DNA from: Streptomyces sp. HNM0575
GTDB lineage: Bacteria > Actinomycetota > Actinomycetes > Streptomycetales > Streptomycetaceae
NCBI RefSeq assembly: GCF_012726265.1
Contig: NZ_JAASAG010000001.1
Coordinates: 434,001 to 498,000 of the forward strand
Direction of reading: 5' to 3'
Length of the DNA stretch: 64,000 nucleotides
Part shown: piece after piece, positions 41,396-50,879 of the stretch
Layout of the letters: the number at the start of each line of letters is the position of its first letter
How positions within the stretch are numbered: the first letter of the stretch is position 1
The notes under the pieces: generated by a model
Databases searched by the model: none
Seen by the model: the letters and a program-made list of their open reading frames with translations, nothing else
What the model was told of the DNA's origin: nothing
Made by a program: the position numbers and the translations under genes

Positions 41396-42850
41396 GTGAA
41401 GAGCGCCGTGGAGACCCTGAACCCCACCCGGGTTCGGCTCACAGTCGAGGTGCCCTTCGAGGAGCTCAAGGACAGCCTCGACGCGGCGTACAAGAAGATC
41501 AACCAGCAGGTCACCGTCCCCGGTTTCCGCAAGGGCAAGATCCCTGCCCGGGTGATCGACCAGCGGTTCGGGCGCGGCGCGGTGCTGGAGGAGGCGGTCA
41601 ACGACGCGCTTCCGAAGCTTTACCAGTCGGCTGTGGAGGAGGGCGAGCTGAGCCCGCTCGGGCAGCCCGAGGTCGACATCACCGACCTCAAGGACAACGA
41701 ACTGCTGTCGTTCACGGCCGAGGTCGACATCCGTCCCGAGATCGTCATCCCCGACTACTCGGGCATCGAGGTCGAGGTCGAGGCCGCCGAGGTCGCCGAC
41801 GAGGACGTGGACAAGGCCGTCGAGCAGCTGCGTGAGCGCTTCGCCTCCACCACGGTCGTCGAGCGCGCCGCCGCCGACGGCGACGTGGTCAAGGTCGACC
41901 TGGAAGCCAAGGTCGACGGCGAGGTCCTGGAGGACGGCGTCGCCGAGGGCGTCGACTACACCATCGGCTCCGGCGAGCTGCTCGAAGGCATCGACGACGC
42001 CGTCAAGGGCGTCGAGGCCGGCGGCACCACGACCTTCACCTCCGAGCTCAAGGGCGGCTCCGCCGCGGGCAAGGAGGCCGAGGTGGCGGTGAAGGTCCAG
42101 ACGGTCTCCGCTCGTGAACTGCCCGAGCTGGACGACGACTTCGCCCAGCTGGCCAGCGAGTTCGACACTCTTGAGGAGCTGCGCGAGGACAGCCGCAAGC
42201 GCCTCGGCCAGCAGAAGAAGTACGAGCAGGCCACCGAGGCGCAGGAGAAGGTGCTCGACGCCCTTCTCGAGCTCGTCGAGGTGCCCGTGCCGGACAAGCT
42301 GCTAGAGGACGAGATCGGCACCCGCAAGGACAACCTCGTCAACAACCAGCTGGCTCAGATGGGCCTCGACCTGGCGACGTACCTTCAGATGCAGGACAAG
42401 TCGGAGGAGGACTTCGACGCCGAGCTCAAGGAGCAGGCGGAGAAGGGCATCCGCACCCAGTTCGTCCTCGACGAGCTGGTCACCAAGGAGAAGCTCAACG
42501 TCAGCCAGGAAGAGCTGACCGAGCACCTGATGCGCCGTGCGCAGTCCTCCGGCATGAGCCCCGACCAGTTCGCGCAGGCCGTCGTCGAGGGCGGCCAGGT
42601 GCCGATGCTCGTCGGCGAGGTGGCGCGCGGCAAGGCGCTGGCCACCGTCGTGGAGAAGGCCACCGTCAAGGACTCCAACGGTGAGACGGTCGACCTCGAC
42701 GACGAAGAGGACGAGACCGCCGAGACGGTCGAGGCCGAGACGGCCGAGGCCGGGACCGAGACGGACACTGAGGCCGGCGAGGAGCAGGAGCAGCCCGCGG
42801 AGGCCGCCGCCGAGGCCGGCGAGGAGCAGGAGAAGAAGTCGGAGGGCTGA
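41396..42850 (+). CDS. tig: Trigger factor
   Basis: 484 residues. GTG 41396 with AAGGAGA at 41383-41389. Ribosome-binding N-domain with the signature loop GFRKGKIP, a central FKBP-type peptidyl-prolyl isomerase domain (about 150-245) and the helical C-domain, ending in a Glu/Ala-rich acidic tail that is longer than in E. coli. The ribosome-associated chaperone folds nascent chains and also delivers substrates to Clp proteases. Next to clpP1-clpP2-clpX, the common order in actinobacteria. Confidence 0.97.
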   Translation: MKSAVETLNPTRVRLTVEVPFEELKDSLDAAYKKINQQVTVPGFRKGKIPARVIDQRFGRGAVLEEAVNDALPKLYQSAVEEGELSPLGQPEVDITDLKDNELLSFTAEVDIRPEIVIPDYSGIEVEVEAAEVADEDVDKAVEQLRERFASTTVVERAAADGDVVKVDLEAKVDGEVLEDGVAEGVDYTIGSGELLEGIDDAVKGVEAGGTTTFTSELKGGSAAGKEAEVAVKVQTVSARELPELDDDFAQLASEFDTLEELREDSRKRLGQQKKYEQATEAQEKVLDALLELVEVPVPDKLLEDEIGTRKDNLVNNQLAQMGLDLATYLQMQDKSEEDFDAELKEQAEKGIRTQFVLDELVTKEKLNVSQEELTEHLMRRAQSSGMSPDQFAQAVVEGGQVPMLVGEVARGKALATVVEKATVKDSNGETVDLDDEEDETAETVEAETAEAGTETDTEAGEEQEQPAEAAAEAGEEQEKKSEG

Positions 42851-42899
42851 CCCTCCTTCCCAGCCCTCCGGCAGCACGCTCCGGAGCACGGCGGCCGGC

Positions 42900-42925
42900 G
42901 CCCGCGCACGCGTACGTGCGCGGGC
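42900..42925 (+). terminator. Terminator of tig
   Basis: Perfect 11-bp stem GCCCGCGCACG / CGTGCGCGGGC with loop CGTA, 50 bp after the tig stop. Confidence 0.75.
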
Positions 42926-42957
42926 TTCCGCGCTGCACGGAGGGCCCATGGGACCTG

Positions 42958-42971
42958 CGCTGACAGCGAAC
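42958..42971. promoter_or_regulatory. ClgR box upstream of clpP1
   Basis: CGC-TGACA-GCGAAC, i.e. GTTCGC-N5-GCG on the other strand, an exact fit to the ClgR operator known from S. lividans clpP1. A TAGGGT -10 candidate (43010-43015) lies downstream, putting the box near -57 where an activator binds. Confidence 0.78.
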
Positions 42972-43083
42972 AGCTCCCGATGCGGGATGGCGCCGCCGGT
43001 GCCGCGCGTTAGGGTCCCAAGTGCATGAAGACCCCAGAGACGGCACGCCTTCGGCTACCGTCCGGACACGAGCAGGTGGACAC

Positions 43084-43698
43084 GTGACGCTTCCGATGCC
43101 TTCGGCCGCCGGTGAGCAGATTGGTGGTGGCCTCGGCGACCAGGTCTACAACCGGCTGCTCAACGAGCGGATCATCTTCCTCGGCCAGCCCGTCGACGAC
43201 GAGATCGCCAACCAGATCACCGCTCAGTTGCTGCTCCTGGCGGCCGACCCGGACAAGGACATCTTCCTTTACATCAACAGCCCCGGCGGCTCGATCCAGG
43301 CCGGCATGGCGATCTACGACACCATGCAGTACATCAAGAACGACGTGGTCACCATCGCGATGGGCCTCGCCGCCTCGATGGGCCAGTTCCTGCTGAGCGC
43401 CGGCACCCACGGCAAGCGTTTCGCGCTGCCCAACGCGGACATCCTGATCCACCAGCCCTCCGCGGGCCTGGCCGGTTCCGCCTCGGACATCAAGATCCAC
43501 GCCGAGCAGCTGCTCCGTACGAAGAAGAAGATGGCGGAGCTCTCGGCCCAGCACACCGGCCAGACCGTCGAGCAGTGGACCCGTGACGCCGACCGCGACC
43601 GCTGGTTCTCCGCCACGGAGGCCAAGGAGTACGGCCTGATCGACGAGGTGTACGGCAGGGCGGCGCAGCTTCCGGGAGGCGGCGGTACGGGCGCGTGA
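43084..43698 (+). CDS. clpP1: ATP-dependent Clp protease proteolytic subunit 1
   Basis: 204 residues from GTG 43084 (AGGTGG upstream; the protein then starts near the MPSAAGE of homologues). A leaderless GTG at 43021 would give 225 residues and cannot be excluded. Serine peptidase: [11 protein letters not shown] (Ser), [12 protein letters not shown] (His) and an Asp in the [14 protein letters not shown] region. LYINSPGGS is also conserved. With ClpP2 it forms the mixed tetradecameric protease chamber fed by ClpX or ClpC. First gene of the clpP1-clpP2 operon, with a ClgR box upstream. Confidence 0.95.
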   Translation: MTLPMPSAAGEQIGGGLGDQVYNRLLNERIIFLGQPVDDEIANQITAQLLLLAADPDKDIFLYINSPGGSIQAGMAIYDTMQYIKNDVVTIAMGLAASMGQFLLSAGTHGKRFALPNADILIHQPSAGLAGSASDIKIHAEQLLRTKKKMAELSAQHTGQTVEQWTRDADRDRWFSATEAKEYGLIDEVYGRAAQLPGGGGTGA

Positions 43699-43780
43699 GC
43701 CGCGCCGCAGGACAGCAGCAGGCTCAGCAGCAGCGCAGCGACCGCAGTCAGCCCAAGCCCATCACCAGGAGAAGGCTCCG

Positions 43781-44488
43781 ATGACCAATCTTCCCGGATT
43801 CCCCGCCTCCGGCGGTCTCCACGGCACGGAGGGCGGATACGCCTCCGAGGGCCGCTACACGGGCCCGCAGCCCGACTCCCGCTACATCGTTCCGCGCTTC
43901 GTGGAGCGCACCTCGCAGGGCGTGCGCGAGTACGACCCGTACGCGAAGCTCTTCGAGGAGCGCGTGATCTTCCTCGGCGTCCAGATCGACGACGCCTCGG
44001 CGAACGACATCATGGCGCAGTTGCTGTGCCTGGAGTCGATGGATCCCGACCGGGACATCTCGCTCTACATCAACAGCCCCGGCGGCTCCTTCACGGCGCT
44101 CACGGCGATCTACGACACGATGCAGTTCGTGAAGCCCGACATCCAGACGGTCTGCATGGGCCAGGCGGCCTCCGCCGCCGCCGTGCTGCTCGGCGCCGGC
44201 ACCCCCGGCAAGCGGATGGCGCTTCCCAACGCCCGCATCCTGATCCACCAGCCCTACAGCGAGACGGGCCGCGGTCAGGTCTCGGACCTGGAGATCGCCG
44301 CGAACGAGATCCAGCGGATGCGTGTCCAGCTGGAGGAGATGCTGGCGAAGCACTCCACCAAGGACATCGAGACCATCCGCGACGACATCGAGCGCGACAA
44401 GATCCTCACTGCCGAGGAGTCCCTCGAGTACGGGCTGATCGACCAGATCGTATCCACCCGCAAGTCGTCGGTCGGCATGGGAGTCTGA
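43781..44488 (+). CDS. clpP2: ATP-dependent Clp protease proteolytic subunit 2
   Basis: 235 residues, ATG 43781 with AGGAGAAGG just upstream, 82 bp after clpP1. Catalytic motifs [11 protein letters not shown] (Ser), [13 protein letters not shown] (His) and the [12 protein letters not shown] helix (Asp). The N-terminal 50 residues ([12 protein letters not shown]..., then [21 protein letters not shown]) include the usual propeptide removed on maturation. Paired with ClpP1 in the protease barrel. Probably co-transcribed with clpP1. Confidence 0.96.
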   Translation: MTNLPGFPASGGLHGTEGGYASEGRYTGPQPDSRYIVPRFVERTSQGVREYDPYAKLFEERVIFLGVQIDDASANDIMAQLLCLESMDPDRDISLYINSPGGSFTALTAIYDTMQFVKPDIQTVCMGQAASAAAVLLGAGTPGKRMALPNARILIHQPYSETGRGQVSDLEIAANEIQRMRVQLEEMLAKHSTKDIETIRDDIERDKILTAEESLEYGLIDQIVSTRKSSVGMGV

Positions 44489-44651
44489 CGTCCGCCGACC
44501 GTAAGGCGCACGTCCTGTTCCCCCTTGGCACGCCTCTACGGAGTCGTACCAAGGGGGGCCCAAATCGACGGCTCGGCAGGGTACCGTCGTCAGAGCACGT
44601 ACCTCGGTCCGACGGCTGATGGACCGGTCCCAGGCGAAGGGGAAGCACCTC

Positions 44652-45938
44652 GTGGCACGCATCGGTGATGGCGGCGATCTGCTCAAGTGCTCGTTCTGCG
44701 GGAAGAGCCAGAAGCAGGTGAAGAAGCTGATCGCAGGACCAGGCGTGTACATCTGCGATGAGTGCATCGACCTGTGCAACGAGATCATCGAGGAGGAGCT
44801 CGCCGAGTCGTCGGAGGTGCGCTGGGACGAGTTGCCCAAGCCGCGTGAGATCTCCGAGTTCCTCGAGGGGTACGTGGTCGGCCAGGAGGCCGCGAAGAAG
44901 GCCCTGTCGGTGGCGGTCTACAACCACTACAAGCGGGTGCAGGCCGGTGAGAACGGCGGCCCGCAGGGCCGGGACGACGGCATCGAGCTGGCGAAGTCCA
45001 ACATCCTGCTGCTCGGACCCACGGGCTCCGGTAAGACGCTGCTCGCCCAGACCCTGGCCCGCATGCTCAACGTCCCCTTCGCCATCGCGGACGCCACCGC
45101 GCTGACGGAGGCCGGATACGTCGGCGAGGACGTCGAGAACATCCTGCTGAAGCTGATCCAGGCCGCGGACTACGACGTCAAGAAGGCCGAGACCGGCATC
45201 ATCTACATCGACGAGATCGACAAGGTCGCCCGTAAGAGCGAGAATCCGTCGATCACGCGCGACGTCTCCGGCGAGGGCGTGCAGCAGGCGCTGCTGAAGA
45301 TCCTGGAGGGCACTACCGCCTCGGTGCCGCCGCAGGGCGGACGCAAGCATCCGCACCAGGAGTTCATCCAGATCGACACGACGAACGTGCTGTTCATCGT
45401 CGGCGGCGCCTTCGCCGGGCTGGAGAAGATCATCGAGGCGCGCGCGGGTGCGAAGGGCATCGGCTTCGGCGCCACGATCCGCTCCAAGCGGGAGATCGAG
45501 GACATCAACCAGTTCGAGGACGTAATGCCGGAGGACCTGGTGAAGTTCGGGATGATCCCGGAGTTCATCGGCAGGCTGCCGGTGATGACGAGCGTGCACA
45601 ACCTCGACCGTGAGGCGCTGCTCCAGATCCTCCTGGAGCCGCGCAACGCACTCGTCAAGCAGTATCAGCGCCTCTTCGAACTCGACGGCGTGGAGCTGGA
45701 CTTCGACCGTCCCGCGCTGGAGGCGATCGCCGACCAGGCGATCCTGCGCGGCACCGGCGCGCGCGGGCTGCGCGCCATCATGGAAGAGGTCCTGATGTCG
45801 GTGATGTACGAGGTGCCGTCCCGTAAGGACGTCGAGCGCGTCGTCATCACCGAAGAGGTCGTCCACTCGAATGTGAACCCGACGCTGGTGCCCCGCTCGC
45901 GCGGCAACGAGCCGGAGCGGCACGAGAAGAGCGCCTGA
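44652..45938 (+). CDS. clpX: ATP-dependent Clp protease ATP-binding subunit ClpX
   Basis: 428 residues from GTG 44652, the length of the S. coelicolor protein; an in-frame start at 44619 is less likely. The zinc-binding domain has C13, C16, C35 and C38 (KCSFC; CDEC). Walker A GPTGSGKT, Walker B IIYIDEID, pore loop region [15 protein letters not shown] (the IGF loop that docks ClpP) and sensor/arginine region [13 protein letters not shown] are all present. AAA+ unfoldase feeding ClpP1P2. It ends in a classic terminator. Confidence 0.97.
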   Translation: MARIGDGGDLLKCSFCGKSQKQVKKLIAGPGVYICDECIDLCNEIIEEELAESSEVRWDELPKPREISEFLEGYVVGQEAAKKALSVAVYNHYKRVQAGENGGPQGRDDGIELAKSNILLLGPTGSGKTLLAQTLARMLNVPFAIADATALTEAGYVGEDVENILLKLIQAADYDVKKAETGIIYIDEIDKVARKSENPSITRDVSGEGVQQALLKILEGTTASVPPQGGRKHPHQEFIQIDTTNVLFIVGGAFAGLEKIIEARAGAKGIGFGATIRSKREIEDINQFEDVMPEDLVKFGMIPEFIGRLPVMTSVHNLDREALLQILLEPRNALVKQYQRLFELDGVELDFDRPALEAIADQAILRGTGARGLRAIMEEVLMSVMYEVPSRKDVERVVITEEVVHSNVNPTLVPRSRGNEPERHEKSA

Positions 45939-45960
45939 GGCGAGGAGAGCGCCTGAGGCG
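45928..45960 (+). repeat. Tandem duplication across the clpX stop codon
   Basis: AGAGCGCCTGAGGCG occurs at 45928-45942 and again at 45946-45960 (18-bp period), so the stop-codon context of clpX is present twice. Confidence 0.85.
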
Positions 45961-46022
45961 CCGGCACCGGGCTCGTACGGACACCACTCTCGCCCGCCGC
46001 CGCTCCGCTCTTACGAAACGGG

Positions 46023-46059
46023 AAGGGGCGCCCCGCAGTTGAGCGGGGCGCCCCTTTTT
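46023..46059 (+). terminator. Rho-independent terminator of clpX
   Basis: 14-bp stem AAGGGGCGCCCCGC / GCGGGGCGCCCCTT with a 6-nt loop and a T-tract (TTTTT). The only textbook T-tailed terminator I see in the window. Confidence 0.92.
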
Positions 46060-46113
46060 CGTGTCCTGCGGTGCCGGTGTCGTATCGCCGGTCCGGTGCC
46101 GTAGCGCCGCTCG

Positions 46114-46896
46114 TCAGCCGGTCTTGACGAGGGCGCCCTTGCGTACCTTCGCGGTGAGTTCGGCCGTCGACTTCAGATCGACCGGTTCCGTCGACGTCCC
46201 GTCCTTGGTGAGGATCATCGACGAGACGGTGCCGACGGTGCTGGAGTCGGCCCAACCGCACATCGCCAGGCTCATGTTGGAGATCTTGTACTCCTGGCAC
46301 TTGAGCACGTCGCCGTCGAACCCGGACGGCTTGAACTTCCGCAGCGAGCCCTCGGCCTTGGCGCCCGTCTCGGTCTTGAGCGACTTGCCCGTCTGCCGGA
46401 AGACCCAGTCGACGGCCTTGCGCGGATCGGCCACCGAGCCGTAGGCGCCGCCGAGTTGGAGCTTCTTGGTCGGGCCCGACTTGTACTCGGCGCTGACGTC
46501 CGCGTTGCTCGTCATGCCCGGGACCTTCTTGTTGTCGAAGGCCTCGCCGTCGCCCTTCTCGCCCTTGCCGTCGCGCTGGTACTCGCCGGCGAGGACCTTC
46601 GGCGTCGTCAGCTTGTGCCGAGGGGGGTCCTCTCCACCGAGTGCGAAGTAGCCGCCGGCGAGGACGGCGACGAGTGCGAGCGCCCCGCCGGCGATCGCCG
46701 CGTTGCGGCCGCCGGCGCCCCGCTTCCCGGACCCGCCGGGCTTCCCGGGCACTCCGGGCTTCCCGGGCACTCCGGGTGTCGCGGACCCGCCGGGTTCGCC
46801 CGGTCCGCCGGGTGCCGCGGCCGCCGCCGTGCCGGTGCTGCCCGCCGCCCCGCCGGCGTCCTCCCGTACGTACGGGCCCGGCTGACTGTCACTCAT
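46114..46896 (-). CDS. Membrane-anchored protein, hypothetical (paralogue A)
   Basis: 260 residues, ATG 46896 with GGAGGAGA upstream. A Pro/Gly/Lys-rich cytoplasmic N-terminus (repeated PGKPG and PGVPG) leads to one membrane helix (AAIAGGALALVAVLAGGYFALGG). An external domain follows, starting LTTPKVLAGEYQRDGKG, and containing LKCQEYKISNM and MCGWADSSTVGTV. The downstream-encoded paralogue B has matching segments (LTAPQTVAGEYEKD, MKCQIIKV, LCMWADHSTVAMV), so a KCQ...CxWADxSTV core is shared. Function unknown; lies between clpX and valS. Confidence 0.8.
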   Translation of the reverse strand: MSDSQPGPYVREDAGGAAGSTGTAAAAAPGGPGEPGGSATPGVPGKPGVPGKPGGSGKRGAGGRNAAIAGGALALVAVLAGGYFALGGEDPPRHKLTTPKVLAGEYQRDGKGEKGDGEAFDNKKVPGMTSNADVSAEYKSGPTKKLQLGGAYGSVADPRKAVDWVFRQTGKSLKTETGAKAEGSLRKFKPSGFDGDVLKCQEYKISNMSLAMCGWADSSTVGTVSSMILTKDGTSTEPVDLKSTAELTAKVRKGALVKTG

Positions 46897-46992
46897 CGCT
46901 TCCGTCTCCTCCGTCGGACTGGGGGCGCCCGGCACGCGTGCGCACATCCGCGCCCGCACCGGGCCGGGCGCCCGGATCCCTTGCGCAGCGGG

Positions 46993-47955
46993 CTACTTGA
47001 TCTCGACCCGTGCGTCGTCGCGCAGCTTCTTCGACAGCTCCGCGGTCTGGTCGATCGTCATGCTCTTGCCGGTGAGCACGGCCGCGCCGTCCTGGGCGGA
47101 GACCATCGCCACGGTGCTGTGGTCGGCCCACATGCACAGCGGCGCCTTCAGGGCTCCGGAGCCCGACGTGGACGTGCCCAGGGAGACCTTGATGATCTGG
47201 CACTTCATCACGGCCTCGTCGTCGAGACCGGCGGGCGAGACCTCCTCCGGGCTGCCCTCCAATTCGGCGCTCCTGCCGGTGCGTTCGGCGTTCTTCTCGC
47301 TGTCCTGGGCCATCTTCTCGAAGGCCGTGTCGACGGTGGCCTCCGGGTCCTCGACGTCTCCCCAGACGCCCTGGAAGTTCAGCTGCTTCGACGCCGTGCC
47401 GGCGCCCGCCTTGTACGAGCCGTGCTCGCTCTTCGGGTCGGTGACACCGGCCTTCTCGAACTCGGAGAGCTCGGACTGCGTCATCTCGTTCGTCGTGCCG
47501 CCCGCGTCCTTCTCGTACTCACCGGCGACCGTCTGCGGAGCCGTCAGCTTGTACTTCTTGCCGTCGCCGGCGCCCACCGAACCGCCGCCGCTCAGGCTCC
47601 CGAACAGGAAGACGCCGCCGATCACGGCGCCCACGATCACCAGCGAGCCGATGACGATGGCGACGGTCTTGCCCGCGCCGCCACCCTTCGGGGGCATGGG
47701 CGGTCCGGGCTGTCCGTACGGTCCGGGCTGACCGTAGGGGCCCGGCTGCCCGGGCTGCTGCGGGAAGCCGTAACCGGGCTGACCGGGCGGTACGGGAGGC
47801 TGCTGCGGATACCCGTAGCCGGGCTGAGCGGGCTGCCCCGGCACCCCGGCGGGCGGCGCCCCCTGGGCGTACGGATTCGGCCCCTGCGGCGGCTGTCCGT
47901 ACGGTCCCGGCGGGGGCGGTTGCTGTCCGTAAGGCCCCGGCTGGTTCTGACTCAT
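46993..47955 (-). CDS. Membrane-anchored protein, hypothetical (paralogue B)
   Basis: 320 residues, ATG 47955 with GGAGGGGAAG upstream. The first 95 residues are Pro/Gly/Gln/Tyr-rich (PGPYGQ, PGYGYPQQP repeats), then one helix (TVAIVIGSLVIVGAVIGGVFLFG) and an extracytoplasmic domain with the KCQ...CMWADHSTV core shared with paralogue A. The two conserved Cys could form a disulfide outside. Located 97 bp upstream of A in the same direction, a tandem duplication and probable operon. Divergent from valS. Function unknown. Confidence 0.8.
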   Translation of the reverse strand: MSQNQPGPYGQQPPPPGPYGQPPQGPNPYAQGAPPAGVPGQPAQPGYGYPQQPPVPPGQPGYGFPQQPGQPGPYGQPGPYGQPGPPMPPKGGGAGKTVAIVIGSLVIVGAVIGGVFLFGSLSGGGSVGAGDGKKYKLTAPQTVAGEYEKDAGGTTNEMTQSELSEFEKAGVTDPKSEHGSYKAGAGTASKQLNFQGVWGDVEDPEATVDTAFEKMAQDSEKNAERTGRSAELEGSPEEVSPAGLDDEAVMKCQIIKVSLGTSTSGSGALKAPLCMWADHSTVAMVSAQDGAAVLTGKSMTIDQTAELSKKLRDDARVEIK

Positions 47956-48098
47956 GGCGGCGCTTCCCCTCCGTTGATGTGCGTCTCCACGACGCGGTCG
48001 TGCTCGCGCTCGCGTGCTTCGCGTACATCCTGGCGGAACCCCCCGATGCGCGGTCCGCGGGTCCCCAAACCGATTCGAGACTGCGACATTGACGCCCG

Positions 48099-48104
48099 TA
48101 CACT
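48099..48104 (+). promoter_or_regulatory. -10 element TACACT of valS
   Basis: TACACT ends 6 nt before GTG 48111, predicting a leaderless valS transcript. No T-box is present. Confidence 0.55.
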
Positions 48105-48110
48105 GCCGTC

Positions 48111-50750
48111 GTGACCGAGAACTCATCGCAGCGCCCCGACTCCCGAGGGCCGAACGCAGCAGCCCCCGCAGACCTGCCGACGCAGTACGCACCGGCCGAG
48201 GTGGAGGAGGAGCTGTACGAGCGCTGGGTAGCTCGCGGTTACTTCGAGGCGGACGCGAAGAGCGACAAGCAGCCGTACACCATCGTCATCCCGCCGCCGA
48301 ACGTCACGGGCTCGCTCCACCTCGGGCACGCCTTCCAGCACACGCTGATGGACGCCCTCACCCGCCGTAAGCGGATGCAGGGTTACGAGTCGCTGTGGCT
48401 GCCGGGCATGGACCACGCCGGAATCGCCACGCAGAACAAGGTCGAGCAGCAGCTCGCCGAAGAGGGCCGCTCCCGGCAGGACTTGGGGCGTGAGGCGTTC
48501 GTCGAGCGCGTCTGGCAGTGGAAGGAGGAGTACGGCGGCAAGATCCTCGGCCAGATGCGCCGCCTCGGCGACGGCGTCGACTGGACGCGCGAGCGCTTCA
48601 CGATGGACGAGGGCCTATCCCGCGCCGTCCAGACCGTCTTCAAGCAGATGTACGACGACGGGCTGATCTACCGCGCGGAGCGGATCATCAACTGGTGCCC
48701 GCGCTGCCTGACCGCGATCTCCGACATCGAGGTCGAATACCAGGAGGACGACGGCGAGTTGGTCTCCATCCGCTACGGCGAGGGCGACGACTCCCTGATC
48801 GTGGCGACGACCCGCGCCGAGACGATGCTCGGCGACACCGCCGTCGCCGTCCACCCCGACGACGGCCGCTACGCGCACCTGCTCGGCAAGCGCATCAAGC
48901 TGCCGCTCACCGACCGCTCCATCCCCGTCGTCGCCGACGAGCACGTGGACCCGGAGTTCGGCTCCGGCGCGGTCAAGGTCACCCCCGCGCACGACCCCAA
49001 CGACTTCGCGATCGGGCAGCGGCACGACCTGCCGGCGCTGACCGTCATGGACGAGCGCGGCGTGATCACCGCCCACGGTCCGTACGAGGGCCTGGACCGC
49101 TTCGAGGCGCGCTCCTCCATCGTCGCCGCCCTGCGCGAACAGGGCCGCATCACCGCCGAGAAGCGCCCGTACGTCCACAGCGTCGGCCACTGCTCGCGCT
49201 GCAAGACGACCATCGAGCCGCGGCTGTCCATGCAGTGGTGGGTCCGCGTCGAGCCGCTGGCGCAGGCCGCGGGAGACGCCGTGCGCGACGGGCGCGTGCG
49301 GATCCACCCGGCGGAGATGTCCGCGCGCTACTTCGACTGGGTCGACAACATGCTCGACTGGTGCATCTCGCGCCAGCTGTGGTGGGGCCACCGCATCCCC
49401 GTCTGGTACGGGCCCGACGGCGAGGTCCGCTGCGTCGGCCCCGACGAGCAGCCCCCCTCGGGCGAGGGCTGGACGCAGGATCCGGACGTCCTGGACACCT
49501 GGTTTTCCTCCGGTCTCTGGCCGTTCTCCACCCTCGGCTGGCCCGAGCGGACCCAGGACCTGGCGCGGTTCTATCCGACGGACGTGCTGCTGACCGGGCA
49601 CGACATCATCTTCTTCTGGGTCGCCAGGATGATGATGTTCGGGCTGTACGCGATGGACGGCGTCGCACCGTTCCACACGATCGCCCTGACCGGCCTGGTC
49701 CGCGACGACCACGGCAAGAAGATGTCCAAGTCCAACCCCAACTCGGTCGATCCGCTGGACTGGATGAACGACTACGGCGCCGACGCCGTCCGCTTCACCC
49801 TCACCAGCGGCGCCAACCCCGGCGCGGACGTGCCGATCGGCGAGGACTGGGTCAAGGCGTCCCGCAACTTCGCCAACAAGATCTGGAACGCCACGCGTTT
49901 CGCGCTGATGAACGGCGCCACGGTCGAGGGCCCGCTGCCGGAGGCGTCCGAACTCGGCGCCACGGACCGGTGGATCCTCTCCCGGCTCAACTCCGTCGTC
50001 GCCGAGGTCGACGGCTGTTACGAGGACTATCAGTTCGCCAAACTCTCCGACGCCCTGCGCCACTTCGCGTGGGACGAGGTCTTCGACTGGTACGTCGAGC
50101 TCTCCAAGACCACCTTCGCGGCGGGCGGACGGCCCGCCGAGGTCTCGCGCCGCGTGCTGGGCGAGGTCCTCGACGTGATGCTGCGGCTGCTGCACCCGGT
50201 GGTCCCGTTCGTCACCGAGTCGCTGTGGACGACGCTGACGGGCGGCGAGTCCGTCGTCGTCGCTCCCTGGCCCGCGGACTCCGGATTCCGCGACGCGGAC
50301 GCGGAACGGGAGATCGCCGCGCTCCAGAACGCCGTCACGGAGGTCCGCCGCTTCCGCGCCGACCAGGGCCTCCAGCCGGGGCAGCGGGTTCCCGCCCGGC
50401 TCGCCCTGACCGGTGCGCTCGGCGCCCACGAGGCCGCGATCCGGCAGCTGCTGCGCCTCCAGCCCGAGGGCGAGGGCTTCCAGGCCACGGCGTCGCTGCC
50501 GGTCACGGACGGCACCGTCGAGCTGGACCTCTCGGGCGTCATCGACGTCGACGCCGAGCGCAAGCGGCTCACGAAGGACCTCGGAGCCGCCGAGAAGGAG
50601 CTGCGCCAGACCACGGCCAAGCTGGAGAACGACGGCTTCCTGGCCAAGGCCCCGGACCACGTCGTCGAGAAGATCCGTGAGCGCCGCGCGACGGCCGAGT
50701 CCGACATCGCCCGCCTCCGGCAGCAGCTGGAGCGGCTGCCCGGCGCGTAA
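48111..50750 (+). CDS. valS: Valyl-tRNA synthetase
   Basis: 879 residues, GTG 48111. Class I synthetase: HIGH-type [15 protein letters not shown], the CP1 editing domain ([19 protein letters not shown]), KMSKS-type KKMSKSNPN, an anticodon domain and a C-terminal coiled-coil arm ([16 protein letters not shown] ... RQQLERL). It charges tRNA-Val in the cytoplasm. No ribosome site; the promoter suggests a leaderless start. Followed by folC in the same direction. Confidence 0.97.
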   Translation: MTENSSQRPDSRGPNAAAPADLPTQYAPAEVEEELYERWVARGYFEADAKSDKQPYTIVIPPPNVTGSLHLGHAFQHTLMDALTRRKRMQGYESLWLPGMDHAGIATQNKVEQQLAEEGRSRQDLGREAFVERVWQWKEEYGGKILGQMRRLGDGVDWTRERFTMDEGLSRAVQTVFKQMYDDGLIYRAERIINWCPRCLTAISDIEVEYQEDDGELVSIRYGEGDDSLIVATTRAETMLGDTAVAVHPDDGRYAHLLGKRIKLPLTDRSIPVVADEHVDPEFGSGAVKVTPAHDPNDFAIGQRHDLPALTVMDERGVITAHGPYEGLDRFEARSSIVAALREQGRITAEKRPYVHSVGHCSRCKTTIEPRLSMQWWVRVEPLAQAAGDAVRDGRVRIHPAEMSARYFDWVDNMLDWCISRQLWWGHRIPVWYGPDGEVRCVGPDEQPPSGEGWTQDPDVLDTWFSSGLWPFSTLGWPERTQDLARFYPTDVLLTGHDIIFFWVARMMMFGLYAMDGVAPFHTIALTGLVRDDHGKKMSKSNPNSVDPLDWMNDYGADAVRFTLTSGANPGADVPIGEDWVKASRNFANKIWNATRFALMNGATVEGPLPEASELGATDRWILSRLNSVVAEVDGCYEDYQFAKLSDALRHFAWDEVFDWYVELSKTTFAAGGRPAEVSRRVLGEVLDVMLRLLHPVVPFVTESLWTTLTGGESVVVAPWPADSGFRDADAEREIAALQNAVTEVRRFRADQGLQPGQRVPARLALTGALGAHEAAIRQLLRLQPEGEGFQATASLPVTDGTVELDLSGVIDVDAERKRLTKDLGAAEKELRQTTAKLENDGFLAKAPDHVVEKIRERRATAESDIARLRQQLERLPGA

Positions 50751-50866
50751 CGGCTCGCGGCGCGGGCTCCGGACGCAGCAGCTGTGTCCGGGGCCCGCGC
50801 CCGCCGCCGCCCGGGGTGGGCCGCGGTCCCGCCGAAGGCCGCTCCGCCGCCCCTTCGCGCCCTACG

Positions 50867-50872
50867 TAGACT
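50867..50872 (+). promoter_or_regulatory. -10 element TAGACT of folC
   Basis: TAGACT ends 7 nt before GTG 50880, consistent with a leaderless transcript. Confidence 0.6.
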
Positions 50873-50879
50873 TGGCGCC

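Noticed and set aside
48000..48110. T-box leader for valS
   Set aside because: The gap to the divergent gene is too short, a -10 box abuts the start codon, and no T-box sequence is present.
48615..50660. A 681-residue frame antisense to valS
   Set aside because: Shadow of a conserved synthetase gene; no motifs or ribosome site.
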